A stretch of 64,000 bases of DNA from Gracilaria gracilis (taxonomy: Eukaryota > Rhodophyta > Florideophyceae > Gracilariales > Gracilariaceae), in assembly GCA_030374805.1 (NCBI GenBank), contig JARGSG010000129.1:1-64000 (forward strand). The letters run 5' to 3'. Of this stretch, positions 11,885-23,577 are shown piece by piece. Numbering within the stretch: position 1 is the stretch's first letter; each line of letters begins with the position of its first letter. The position numbers and the translations under genes were made by a program. The notes beneath the pieces were generated by a model. It worked only from the letters and a program-made list of their open reading frames with translations. It ran no database searches and had not been told where the DNA came from.

Positions 11885-12568
11885 GCGAGAAGTACGTTGA
11901 AGGGGGCATTTTAGGGGTTCTTACCATATTGGGTGGATTCAGGGCGAGATTAAGCGGATTCATGGACTTGGACTTTTGGACTTCTTTTTTCTTGGATCTT
12001 TGACACATGAGTACTTTACTGTCCTGAATCCCCGTGAATCTCGACTGCTATAGCGATTGTCGGCTTTTCGATCTCCATGAAATACGAGTCTCCCAGTCAT
12101 ACACCAATCACACCACGGCAGCGCCCCTCAAGCATCCGTCCGCACTGTAGCAGGTGGGTTTCATGAGAACTTTACCTCGCACTATAGCACATGGATTCTT
12201 ATAAATCCCCCTAAAATCTACGTATCACTATGGATTAAAGGATTATTGGGATTCATCAACTACTGGAATTAGCGATGGACTTGGGATTAGCGCTGGCAAT
12301 ACGCCAAGCTGCCCATACAATTGTTCTAAATCTCCAATAAAATGCCCATAACAGTAACATATCTGCCCAATACACATACCCCGATAAAAGAGTTTGATAA
12401 TAAGTCATCACCGTGCACCACTTTCGGCACCGCGATCATATTCCCACAGAAATAAAAGTCCTATTATGTGCTCACATAACTGTGTATAACGCTCACCAAA
12501 CTGCTTGCGCGCGTTCCAAATAGATCGTGGACCGCTTCTATGCGCCATAACGGTCTCAGTTTAGAATT

Positions 12569-12815
12569 CAAGATATCCGCCTACATTCCCTCGATAAGTT
12601 CATAACACTAAGAATATATTCTTTCCTTCGAAAAGTTCATAACTCTAGATATCCGCCCACTCCATATCGCTGCTGAATCCTTGAATCCTTTCCTTCATGA
12701 AGTTCATAACCCCATATATCCGTCCACTACATAACTCCGTTGAATCCCTGATTGCTTTCCTTCACGAAGTTCATAACTCCATAAATCCGTCCACTCCATA
12801 CTTTCCCTGATTCCA
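12569..12815 (+). repeat. 67-bp degenerate tandem repeat
   Basis: The unit CTTTCCTTC.. GAAGTTCATAACTCC.. ATCCGTCCACT.. starts at 12621, 12688 and 12755, a period of exactly 67 bp, with a more decayed copy before 12621. The units carry TTGAATCC-type endings. No gene lies in the repeat. Confidence 0.75.
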
Positions 12816-14505
12816 TGAATCCAAAATCTTCTCCCTCCAAATGAACCTAAATCCTCCACTCTGCTCACGAACCTGTTTCCCTTGTTTGTAACATTTATGA
12901 ATGAGTGCAGTTTTACAACATTCACAGATGTCTTTAAGTTCCCAATTGTCAAAATACATGAATTTGTTCAGATCTCTCGATGCCTCAAACGTCAATGTAT
13001 GTTTTCTAGGTTCATGGATGTTTCAAATATTAACTACGTTCTATATTTAGGAGATTTACCGTTTATTAATGTTTCAAATATTTAGAGACACATGGATATC
13101 TTTCGGATTGATAGAAATTTGGAACTTTCCAATACTCAAAATTTAAAGCATCTGCCCAGGATCTAAACGTTCTCGGGTGTTTCAAAATCTGAAATTGAAA
13201 TGGTGCCTCCTGGAACTGATTCCCAGAAAAATAGTTCTATATGTAAAGAAAGCTTTTGTGCCAGCGCTTTAGTGCCAAGTGTACATGGGTTTTGCTTTCT
13301 TATTACGGTTTATATACATGTTTGCCCACTTTTGCGCAATTTCGAATATCAAATTCTAGATTCTAAAAGCATTCTCTCTCCAGCCAGTAAGTAAATTAGA
13401 AATTTGCTACCGAAGAACAAAGTCATACACAACTGTGGATGAAAAAAAGTCGACGAATCTGTACTCTCTCTCCATTACTTGCTGTAGGGAACACAGAATG
13501 ATATCCAATGCACTTCCACATACTGAACAGTGGCCAGGAACGAGATGAGGCGCATGAAAGCGGTGGAGATCTTTTCGATGCTTATTACTCAGATTATGAA
13601 CCTGTGCGGCCACCAAACATAATTGACATGCATGCATAGTATTCAGCGACCTCCACTTGTAGGTAAATATCTATCTATGAAAAGTTGGTTCTCTCTTGAA
13701 ATCCGTTTTGTTTACCGAAAAAAGTAAACTCTAAGTTAAACTTGTTGTTTTGAATATAATTTCAAAGCTATACACCCGGTAGGTTACATTGCCCTCTTGA
13801 CCCAAGGTAGTGCTTCGGATTTGTTTTAAGTTCTTTTTCTCCCAAAATAAATCCAAGTCTTGAACATTATAGAATCACGTCGACATACGGAACACGACGA
13901 GGAAATGATGCAGTTTTCGAAGGGCATGATTCAATTCAAATCTTCCTATGTGTCATTTAGCGAACAGAAACCGCTCACGGCAATATCGGTACGCCAAGCA
14001 TGTCAACGGTTTTGCTTGCAGGTGTCCATTTTTGAACTCTGTCGACGTACATATGTGGGGCACGTATGCATGTCTGTAAAAATAGCTTTGCATTCCTTCG
14101 AAAGCTCCCTTGCGACGCATTAATAGATATGTTACTATCGTATTAGACCTACCTCAGTGTTTGTCTGTCTCTCGTAAACAAGAAGCACACCCATCAATAT
14201 CATATAATTTGAGTGAAACATTAGTAAGTCATACTTCTCTTGTTAAGTATAAAAAACGCGGCAAAGCTTGAATTGTAATGGTTCCTACTAATTGGTATAC
14301 TTCACAGAAAATAATCATGTTTCGAGAGATGACTCTGTCTTTCCGTGGAACACTGGGTCTTCTACGAGCCCGAATTTGTCCTTCATATACTACCATGTCT
14401 ATGTAACACGAGATAGGTATATCACAGACATATCTCCAGTAGATTGAGTTACTTCCAGAATGCTGACTTATCTAAGATAACGTGACACTTACGTAAACAT
14501 ATCAA
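12816..14505. other. No recognisable gene
   Basis: Only short frames are open. A minus-strand frame at 13407-13637 has a few Cys and His (CQLC, HCSVCGSAL) but no complete zinc-finger pattern that I trust. Otherwise I see nothing. Confidence 0.4.
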
Positions 14506-15760
14506 ATGTTTATCAACTACATACTTTCTGACTATATTTGTAGCGTGTTCAGAAATATGTACATATCATTTAATTATCGTACAAATTTCCAGAAAAATGA
14601 AGTATATACTTGTGAACCCCATTTTGGGACCAAACCCTACAGAGACGAAACGGCACAGGTAGTGAAAACCTCTGAGGAGAGCAACACAAACATAGCTCGA
14701 GAGTACCAGCCGAAAAGGGCAAAAGAGGACAACGTAGCTCAGTAGCCTGTACAATAAACAATAAGACGACGAAGCACCCCACCGAGTAATCAACGTTCCA
14801 AGCGGTACTGGGTTGCCTACTTAAAGGAAATAATAGAAAATGACTCGAGAACTGGTAACCAAATGAAACCAAACCACCAACGCAGCACGACACGGTACGA
14901 ACTTTCCAATGCAGTCAACACAACTTAGGAATTAGAAAGAGTCACAGACCCACAGACAGACGAGAACCTTAGGCCAGGAAATGGGTTGTACCCAACTGAA
15001 AAGACTGGACAAGAGCTCACACGCATGACCAACTCTGGCCCTAATGCGCAGCTCAAGTGCTGCTGCGAAGCACAGAATAAATCCCACTCTAAGGGTAGTG
15101 CAACACACCCAAGTGGATAACAGAATACTTCTTCTCTGACACAACAAGAAACTATATTGAATGACAGACCGCGAGAGCGAGTTAACCGTCCTGGGCGATG
15201 TGGTGGATGCCAAGAGGTAAACCAATAAACAAACAATGGGATAAAGATATAACAAAGCAAACAACAACAATTGATAGAAATAAACAAAGACCACGTTCGA
15301 CCAGAACCTTAGATACGACACTGAGCGAATCCAATTATGAATCTGAACAAGAACCAACACGCACAACAATATTTTTGCAGTGCGCGGTTCATCCACAAAC
15401 GTGAAGCACAAAGCGGAGCCCCACTCGAGGCAGTGCAACACGAGTTTGAACGTGAGTGTGAGAGACCAAGCTGCAGGATAAAGGAGAGGAGAGATGCAGT
15501 GAGAGTTGGTGGCAAAGGAAGCACTGACTGTGCTGAAGGGTGTGGTGGGTTGCCAAGGGAAGAGGTGGTCTCACGGAGGGATGCTGGTCTCCATCTGATT
15601 GATGGTCTTCCCCTCTCTTCTCGGCGACGGATGCCGGAAAAGGGGAGTTTATATAGACGGTTGAAACATTGCATGAGCTCTCCTCATGCATATGACATGT
15701 TTTCCAAATACACGAATATCTTGAGTTCGCGGTGAGGTATGTCCTGCAGATGGCCTTCCC
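14506..15760. other. Unassigned stretch, possible old repeat
   Basis: A plus-strand frame with Thr, Asn and Arg bias is open in pieces from 14590 to 15410, and a minus-strand frame (14932-15441) is hydrophobic but appears to be its shadow. A purine-rich run (GGATAAAGGAGAGGAGAGATG) near 15478 and TTTATATAGACGG near 15648 recall LTR or promoter parts, but there is no second copy. I do not assign it. Confidence 0.25.
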
Positions 15761-16089
15761 TCAGGCATCGTTTGTTGCGTTCCACTTAGATGTCTTTTAC
15801 GCGCTCACCATGACTTCAGGCGCAAAGGTTCCACCACTATATCTCGTAACTGGCCAACCAAGTCATTCAACATGATAAGAGTTCCAATATGCACAAATTC
15901 ATCATCATCACCAGTTATGAGGGTCAGGTAATGCAGTGTGTATGGTACTATTTATAACATTAGTGCACTGTGCGATGAGAGCTATGCGGTGCCGGTGGTA
16001 TTCATGGCCCCCCTGTTGGTAGCAACGCGTCTGCGCCTAATGCTGGCACACAGCTAAGGTCACGAAATTGGAAATGGCAGTTGTTGCGG

Positions 16090-17460
16090 CGGCTATGAAG
16101 CTTGGGGTGTGAGAACGGCGTGGAGGGGCGAGAGCGCGAAAGCCTGTCCATGTTGGACTGCGTTGCAGTGTCTATTCTGAGTTCCCACGTCTTACGGCTG
16201 ACGCGCCTGCAAAATCGAACTTTCCATTGTGCGCCGAGTAGGCGATGGGCACGGGCGCGTGCCAACAGCCATAACGAAACTGCTGTGGCGCGGCGCAAAG
16301 CGCGCCACACCTTCTTCTGTAACAGTGTGTGTGGACGGGGAACGCAGAACAGAGCGTCCGCCACTTCTCTTTCTGCCGCTGCGGCAGCGGCACAGACAAT
16401 CACACGCAGCGCCCGGGAAACACGGTAAATTGCACATGAATCGTTTGTAGTCAATTTTTGTAATTGTTAATTGATCTTGATGTACTGGTGCAAAACACTC
16501 TAAATTTATGGGATATTTCTGCATTGCTGTAACCTTATGCATCGAATTACTGTGTTTGTCTTGTCAGCCATAGCCCAACCTCCTTCTGGAAAACGTGAAC
16601 ATCTCGAGATGTTGACGGTATCGATTTCAACAAAAACCAAACCTCTGTAGCTTCTTTAGTTTTTAGTGTTCATCACTTAACTAGGCATACTTTCGTACAT
16701 TTGCTGTTGTACTACAAGTGTATCCACAGCAAATCAAATAAAAATCGATAGATTTACGAGGTACGACGAAACCAACACCGCTACATACCGTAGATATCGC
16801 TATTTTTTGCAACTTACACCTCTTGTTTCACCTATTTTGTGTGCTCAAAAAATAATTAAACTACAGTACTCCGCTTCCATTTTTGTACTTCAACTGAAAT
16901 ATGCAACTTTGGTGATGATTGCTAACGGTCCGTCGAAGCAAGAGGCAGACTACTTTTGAAGTCAACGGGAACATGTTGGACTTCCCGTGCCTCACGACCA
17001 AGATGGGTTCCAAAACATGTGTAAGTTTCGTCGTAATATAGCAACGCAGCTACTGTATACGACGGTGTCTGACATATAAAGTCTATCTTCTGGAAGGCTC
17101 TCTCTCTTCGTCACATGGACGTGACACTTACAGTGGTAAATAGATTTTGAAATTGTGTGATTTCCCGCCTTTTCCCGCCTCGGATTCTGTCGCCATCGGG
17201 GCAGCGCGCTCCGGCGCACGCTGCCCACTGCGTGTTCTGCTGCTGCCTGCGAGGCGCACACGAACGAGCGCGGCGAAGTGCCTGCGATGCCCGTCTGAGT
17301 GGGGCGCACAGACAAGCGCCGCCAACGGGTTGCCTCTGCACGGAGGTGGGGGAGACAGCGTGGAATCTGCCCCTTTTATCTCAATTCTAGATACTGAAAA
17401 CAATCGGTGGGAGGGGTCCCAGGGAGTGTTGGGACACCCTCGTGAATCCGCCATCACAAT
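16090..17460. promoter_or_regulatory. Two CpG-rich islands in AT-rich DNA
   Basis: Bases 16090-16440 and 17155-17460 are far richer in GC and CpG than the sequence around them. In this window similar patches mark the 5' ends of the DUF1517-like gene (22.5-23.6 kb) and the branching enzyme (48.1-48.7 kb). They may be old promoter or transit-peptide exons of genes I cannot recognise. The Arg- and Ala-rich frames inside them on both strands are not convincing on their own. Between the islands (16450-17100) I see nothing. Confidence 0.3.
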
Positions 17461-17612
17461 ACTGTAACACTAGCTCTATCCATAGACAAGTAAGTTTTCG
17501 ACGAGAGAACGACAAACCCTGAGGTAGTGTAGCTGCTGTCACCTGCAGCTGGCGGTCACAGAGGGTCACGATAACACCTCCGGCGGTGTGGCTCGAGGTC
17601 ACCACACCTTGA

Positions 17613-17695
17613 GCGGCCATAGCTCAATCGGTAACCACCTTCGTGTGCTTTTTGTGCGGGCCCGGGGTTCGTGGTTCGAATCCCGGCCCTGCCGC
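17613..17695 (+). repeat. tRNA-like sequence (SINE head or tRNA pseudogene)
   Basis: An A box TAGCTCAATCGG (17620-17631) and a perfect B box GGTTCGAATCC (17673-17683) lie 41 bases apart, as in RNA polymerase III genes. Ends GCGGC and GCCGC can pair. D-arm and T-arm stems are poorly paired and no anticodon loop of the right shape forms, so a working tRNA is unlikely. The closest reading is a tRNA-derived SINE or a decayed tRNA. Confidence 0.55.
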
Positions 17696-17699
17696 TTTC

Positions 17700-20330
17700 C
17701 GCGGGGCCCAAACTGACTTTAAAATACGAGCCCCGCCGTAGCCTATCCAATCCAAATACAGATAAGGATCAGCATGCTACGGGCACTCCAAATCCATCCG
17801 TTGCGCGCAGCCTCCCATGTCTTGCGACCAAACGAACACCGCGTACCGACCACCTCCTCCCTTGGTCTCTACAGCTCGTTCATCACATCCATGGCAATCC
17901 GGCTGCACTCCATGCTCGTTTTCGCCCCACGATTGTTTGTCACTCGATCTACCATCGAAGAGCTATGAATATCTGTCGTTACGCTGTTTTAAATATTGCT
18001 TCTCACATGGCAGCTTCAATCTCACTTGCTTGTCTTCATCGTTATTTGTTCATTCACATGCCTTTCCATGTAGACAACTTCTGCGATTGGGCTTACATTT
18101 ACTCTTCTGGAGGACATTCATTTCCTGGTAGTCATGAAACAGCGATTTGCTGATTGTAGTTTACGAAGGAATCAGCCCGATTATACAGTAACTGCGGCGC
18201 ACCATTGAAGCTATCACCATACATTCAGCACAACTTCAACATCACCGCTTTCCTCTTCAAATGTAGTCCTAATAGTCGACAATACCGGCACATGAGCCTT
18301 TGGCACAGGTGTGTATTGCTCTGCGGAGCTCCATCGAAGAATAAGTAGACATCCTCAATTTGATACCAAGTAGGGGGCACCAGGACCCACTTCACTGCCC
18401 ATTTAGGGCAAAGTCTTACAACTTAGAAGTTGTTAATATGAAACCGTTTATAGCTATGTCGATCATCCAATCAGCATATTTTGGGTCATGATTGATTTCT
18501 TCATCGTCGTCAACGAAGAAATTTCGTTGCGACGTGTGCCTGGTGCTATGTTAAAAGAAACTTTGCGCTTGTATCTACCATTTACTGCCATTTAAAGACC
18601 AAATGATCTCGATAATGCACAGGCCGATATCATCGTTTTGTCTACTTCTCTTATGCATGTCGTACCATGGCTGGATCATGTACACCCAAACTGTGCGCCA
18701 AGTATTCAAGATTTAAAACCTGAATCGATGCGGAATAAAGTGCGTCGTAACATCGTCTTTTCCCAATGCCCGTCAGGCGGGGGATATGAAAAGTTGTATG
18801 TCACGTTCCTATATACATCAGATCCAGCGTTTCTTGAAACTAATGAGTGTCGCTTAGAGAAGATTATGGCGATGAAGTCTGGCGAATAAGGTCTTCGCAG
18901 TTCTGAGTGGAACAATTGTAACTTTAGAAGTATTCCGACATGTGTGGACCGATATCTCCTCACTTCGAGGAGCGGGACGGTGAGCACAAGCCTGTGCCAC
19001 AACTGTCACACCATAAGTGCACTTGTCTAGCGCGAAAGTCAGCACCGACACCGGTCACGAGAGAGTTGCAGTATTGGTAAACAGCCTTTTTCCTGGAATG
19101 GCACTCTTATGTACAACGGAGTTGCTGTTTCATATCTCTAATGTTACAGGTTTCTTTGTATCACAAGGTTAGACTTTGGCCACCGGTAACCCGTGCTGGC
19201 ACGAGTTGGGAAGTAATAATATTACCATGGTGCACTGCGGGAGAAAGAAAACCAAATGGAGCGCAGGATAACATACCCGATGGCTAGAAAATAGCGGGGT
19301 CCTGCGCTCATCATCTCTTTCACCTTTTGCACGAGCCCGGCCACAGAGCGTTCATGCAACCAGTTTTGCCCTGACCAGAAGGAAACATCCACACTTCGAG
19401 TGCTGGTACAAAACAAGCATCGGCGAAAACATGGCTACTACCATGGGCTTCGGTATGATGTCTGTGTACACAGATCCAACGATGCCGTCGACTGGCTGAG
19501 CACCAGACAAAAGTAATAGGAGAATACATTCCGTGCATTATTTGTCCTTCAATGGCCAGCACGTTGGCCCCACCCCCCTTATCAGTGAAACGTTTGTCGC
19601 CCAAAGCTACTAGTTGAGCTGGCACTTCGCCACGTCTGGCGATTGGGTGCCGATGCGATTCACTTATGTGCAACGTATATCTATGCTCTTGGACCATTTC
19701 ATAGCTTCTGGTTATTATCTTCCTGTAAAGTTCGCATTGAGACAGAGACTTGTGACCGAAAGGAATACTATGCGACTCTTGGGCTAACTGTGACGTACTA
19801 TTACTGCTTACCAAGTAATAATAGTTGTATGTCAACTAGCAAATGTGTACGTGTATTTACTTCATTAACAACGGTAACATCGGTAACCACATCCTCTAGG
19901 CACAAGCGGTGCATCTATCGAGTATTTGTTCGCCGTTGGAGGCTATTCATTTTATAGCTGACCAGAACGCATCACTGGCGCTTTATCAACATTTCGCTTG
20001 ATCTCCCTCACACGCCGTGATGTGCCCTCGCGAACACTTCCGTCCGTCTTCCATCTGAGACCTGAGACCTTAACCACTCAGTTTTTCGTTCTCCTTCGTA
20101 ACTTTCCTATGAGTCAATCGTTGTTCCTCGAGCTCCATCCTACCACACCGCATGCAACCGACCACAGTGAACTATGGCTTCATTCAATCAGGCGTGCACT
20201 GCTTACGGAGTCGGACAATTCCTGTACCATACCTCAAGCATTTAGCTGCGCACGATGTTATCACCACGTCGTCGCCACGTTCAAATTTCACACATCTGTT
20301 GTCACGCCAATGCACAAGGAGCATGAATTT
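17700..20330. other. Gene-poor tract before the deformylase pseudogene
   Basis: No gene is recognised. A minus-strand stretch around 18430-18540 (FVDDDEEINHDPKYADWMID) and another at 19320-19640 (minus, GEVPAQLVALGDKRF) look protein-like but are too short and broken to assign. Confidence 0.35.
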
Positions 20331-20339
20331 ACGAAGATA

Positions 20340-21117
20340 AATACCTGCGTGTGGTGGAAAGTACTTCACTTCGCATTCTGAAGAACCCGCACCCCCTACT
20401 ACGCGCAGAAAGCGAAACTGTTGACGAATTTGATAACGCGCTAAAACAAACCGTTCGAGAGATGTTACGAGCATGTACGCAAGTAAGGGTGTGGGACTGG
20501 CAGCGATGTAATTGGGCATTAACAAAAGTGTCATGGTTTTCAATGCTGAAGGTGAAGAACGTGGGTTCATACAAGAAGTGGTTCTGGTAGACCCTGAAAT
20601 CGTCGCAACTCCGAAAAGACTGATGTCGAAACGGAAGCATTTTATTAATTTCCTGCAATGGCAGGCCGTGTTTGACTTGTAGAAAAGCTGACTGCGATCT
20701 GCAGAGCAAGTTGTTCGCAGAACGAACACTTCGGACTATTGCAACATCAGAGTGCTACACTGCGGATGCAGAGGTTATGCTGCAGATGTATACAGCATAA
20801 GTCGGTGCAGCAGCTGTTCGGGTTGAACAGAAGGTTGAAGAGATGGTTCAACCTTCGTGACGACAAGAATTCGATCCTTCTACACGACGAAGCGAATAGG
20901 TCAAAGTGGAAGCGCAACAACTAAAATGCAAGCAATTCAAAACCAAATTTGAGTGCTGGAAGGCCAGAATCTTTCAAATGAGTTTGATCACTTACAAAAG
21001 ATTCTGTATGTCGATCGTTTAGAAGAGGAAGACAAGCCCGACGTGAGCAAAAGACTTGCCGAACTGGGTGACGCGTATTGGAAAGAGCCTTATGAAGACA
21101 TGCAGCCGTCGTTCTGA
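20340..21117 (+). pseudogene. Peptide deformylase, PDF1B-like, pseudogene
   Basis: Peptide deformylase removes the formyl group from new organelle proteins. The N-terminal part is clear (LRILKNPHPLLRAESETV, then FDNALKQTVREM). Motif 1, normally GxGLAAPQ, reads GVGLAAM followed by a stop, and is followed by LGINKSVMVFNAEGEE and VVLVDPEIVATPKRLM in the same frame. Motif 2 (EGCLSFP) is ruined: the sequence reads EAFY, stop, then FPAMAGRV. Motif 3, normally QHEFDHLQG, survives as NEFDHLQ with ILYVDRLEEEDKPDV and KRLAELGDAYWKEP after it, in another frame. So at least two frameshifts and several stops are present and the zinc ligands Cys and first His are lost. HEFDHLQ type and position suggest the plastid PDF1B class. 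Confidence 0.85.
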
Positions 21118-21353
21118 GGAACTATCATCTCAAAGCTCGCGCAGCCAGGGAAGGACATGTAAAAGAGAGAAGCTTGTAAATAAGAAGTAGATAAGCATGA
21201 TATGAAATAACCATTTATTCCATAGTAATCTTTGGGTACACCCTCACAGTTGCAACTCTTTTAACTTCACATGCACTATAGCACAATAACAAACGGAAAA
21301 AAGCCCTGTTTTACTCTTTGAATGAATCGAGGACCCGAAAAGTTTTGAGATGG

Positions 21354-22001
21354 TTAGGTAGGTTTGTTCATCTCGTGGATGAGAATGTCGAAGCATTCGG
21401 TGGTAAGGTCAATGAGGGAAGATTCGGTGTGTCGTTCTAGGATAAGATCCCTTACTGCCAGTAGAGGGGACTCAACAAGAGTGCTATCAATTTCTGCCAC
21501 CTGGTGCAGAAGCCTCATAATGCCAACATTGTTCTCGTGCATGTAATCAGCACAGCCGGCTGCAATCCCATAATTTACTACTCTCACCAGCAGACGTACA
21601 TTTCTGTCAAACACAGGCTGTACTACATCATCCAATTGACCGGCCATTTCGGTAATCTTGTTCTCAATTTCTTCAATATAAACCAGAATGGTTGCGGCTA
21701 CAGGTCCTCCGAGCAGCATGTTTGCGTTGCTAGCAAGTTCATCCAAAAGAGTGAGTACGCGAGCGGTGTCATTCTTGCGGAAAAGAGTGGCGCTTGTGGC
21801 CGAAAACGCCTCTCCCGCACGAAAAGGGGATTTGTGAAATTGGGTATATGACTGAAGCTGCACTGTGCGTGGTGTTAGAGCTGTGGTCCTGGCATTATCA
21901 GTGAGAAGAATAGACGGCGCTGTGCGAGAGATATGGGCGGGATGGCGGTGGGGTAATGAGGTCCTCGCGAGGAAGAGGTTGCAGGTGGCGGAGAGCGGCA
22001 A
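21354..22001 (-). CDS. Intact 215-codon protein with phycobiliprotein-like region
   Basis: This is the only uninterrupted single-copy frame of its size between the retroelements. The first ~65 residues are rich in Arg, Ser, Thr and Pro and poor in acids, as expected of an organelle transit peptide. The remainder is predicted mostly helical. Residues around 130-190 (RNVRLLVRVVNYGIAAG followed by a NVGIMRLLHQVAEID helix) match the spacing of helices in phycobiliprotein subunits, where the consensus is R-x-L-x-YYLRYxTYAxxAG and then LNGLxETYxxLG. No bilin-binding Cys is seen at the usual spot. A distant phycobilisome-family or other globin-like plastid protein is my best guess; the similarity is by eye and may be wrong. 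It is convergent with the deformylase pseudogene. Confidence 0.5.
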   Translation of the reverse strand: MPLSATCNLFLARTSLPHRHPAHISRTAPSILLTDNARTTALTPRTVQLQSYTQFHKSPFRAGEAFSATSATLFRKNDTARVLTLLDELASNANMLLGGPVAATILVYIEEIENKITEMAGQLDDVVQPVFDRNVRLLVRVVNYGIAAGCADYMHENNVGIMRLLHQVAEIDSTLVESPLLAVRDLILERHTESSLIDLTTECFDILIHEMNKPT

Positions 22002-22480
22002 TGTAGTAAGTGCGGTGAAGGTCTCGTTTGGTTGTGGTAGAAAAGATATGGAAGGTATTCAAGCTCGAGAACCTAGTGAACAAGGATCGTGCTGGGGATG
22101 GGTGTGATGTCGAGAATAAGAGATGGTAGTAATTGAGGAGCTCAAAGATTTATGCGGCTATCGGTGTCTGTCGGTGACGGGCGCGTATATTGGTAATCTA
22201 CCGAAGGGTACGTGCAGCAGACGAGACACATGTCGGTGAATGGCTAGCGCTCGCCGTTCGTTTTGGCCCCGGGCAAAAATACAACAGCGCGTCAAAACGC
22301 GGGCGGCCTTGTTTTGAATGAGACGCAGGTGTGTTTACCCGTTGGTCCTCTCTGCGCGGCAAATTCGGCTCCGGAATGGGGGAAGGGATTATATTGGAGA
22401 AGAGAGCCTGTCGCAAATGCGCTAATAATGACTTCATGCAGTTGGGGACCACGGCGCGTTTGATTTGAGTATCCCTTCCT
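22001..22480. other. Spacer between the intact gene and the DUF1517 pseudogene
   Basis: No gene is recognised. Both neighbours read leftward, so this could hold the promoter of the 21354-22001 gene. I see no clear TATA box. Confidence 0.3.
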
Positions 22481-23577
22481 TTATTGGTCATCACTCAACC
22501 TATTCTGTACAGGTGATACATGTTGTATTTTCCTCCGAGTCCCCACTGCGCCCAGCGTGTCGCGCAGCTGCCGCACACTGGCCACGTCGGTGCGCAGCGC
22601 GTCGCCCAGCGCGTCGGTCGTGGCCGCCAACAACAAGCTCACCCACGATGACGTAGCTCACGCCGCCGTAATTATCTCCGCCGTCATTATCGCCGGCGTC
22701 CTTATCGCTGCCGCTGCCGCGCGTATCGCGCACTTCCCCCCGTCTTTGGACAGCATCCCCTCGTCCAGCGTGACGCGTTCGTCCAAAACGACGCGCACGA
22801 ACGTCGAGTCCGCTTCGCTCAGCCGCAAGCGCTGCGCGCTCACCTCGCCGTACACCCAGTACTCGTCGCTTCTTAGCAGAGCCACCACCGTGTCGTCCAG
22901 CACGCGATTGAGTCCCTGCAAGGACGCTGTTTCGGCGCTTCTGGCCGTCTGCTCCAGCTTGTCCTGCACCTCTCTCGGGTTTGCCAGCAGCCCGATCTTC
23001 AGACTCGCCACCGTCGTCTGCGGGTCCATCGCCTCATGTACCTCGCTCTGCTCTCCGCGCGTGTGCACAGCGTCGTATACAAACGCCGTCGCGGTCGCAA
23101 ACACAATCAGCGAGCCGAAGCCGCCCAGTCCAAATCCGCCAAACGGCACCATAATAGGCGATATGTATATGCCGCCAAGCATGGCATAGAGCCCCCACCG
23201 TACCCATACCCACCGCTGTAACTGCTGCTACAGCCGGCACACGGCGCGAGAGCTACGCGTGATGGCGCGGCCGGACGGAACGACCAGCCACCAATACGCC
23301 CGCCCGACCGCGCGGCCAGCGCGTCGTCCACGGGAACACACAACGCCGGCATTAGCGCCAGCACCACAACCGCCTTTGGAGCCGCCGTCAGCAGCTTTTG
23401 GGTGTCGCCGCGTGCGCGCCGCAACGCGTTAGTTGCTGCTGCTGGCAGTCGCAGCGTGGCGTGTGGCGCCGCGCGAGCTAGGCGCCAGCGCGACGGCCGC
23501 GAGAGAAGCGCGCCGAGTGGGCAGTGCGCTGTTGCTGCGCGCAGATGTATTGCAACTACGAACACTGCCGTGCCCAT
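22481..23577 (-). pseudogene. DUF1517 / FLAP1-like plastid protein, frameshifted
   Basis: The N terminus looks like a bipartite plastid-thylakoid targeting sequence, with an Arg-rich start and a hydrophobic run KAVVVLALMPALCVPVDDA before ALAARSGGRIGG. The GRIGGWSFRP stretch and Gly/Tyr/Ser run (SSYSGGYGYGGGS) are typical of DUF1517 proteins such as plant FLAP1, which act in thylakoid and envelope responses to light. The frame breaks near 23175-23185, resumes as MLGGIYISPIMVPFGG with a membrane segment and the central domain (TVASLKIGLLANPREVQ, LLRSDEYWVYGEV), then stops at a TGA at 22658-22660. SYVIV and VSLLLAATTDALGDALR follow in two other frames. Three separate 1-nt shifts suggest a pseudogene, although sequencing errors in this GC-rich patch cannot be excluded. 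Confidence 0.75.

Noticed and set aside
12569-12815. CRISPR array
   Set aside because: Units are 67-bp head-to-tail degenerate repeats without unique spacers, in eukaryotic DNA.
14932-15441. 169-codon hydrophobic frame on the minus strand as a membrane protein
   Set aside because: It looks like the complement of a Thr/Asn/Lys-rich plus-strand stretch and overlaps other frames of equal length. No motif or start context supports it.
16002-16454. 150-codon Ala/Arg-rich minus-strand frame
   Set aside because: It lies in a CpG-rich island where all six frames stay open by composition. No conserved motif is seen.
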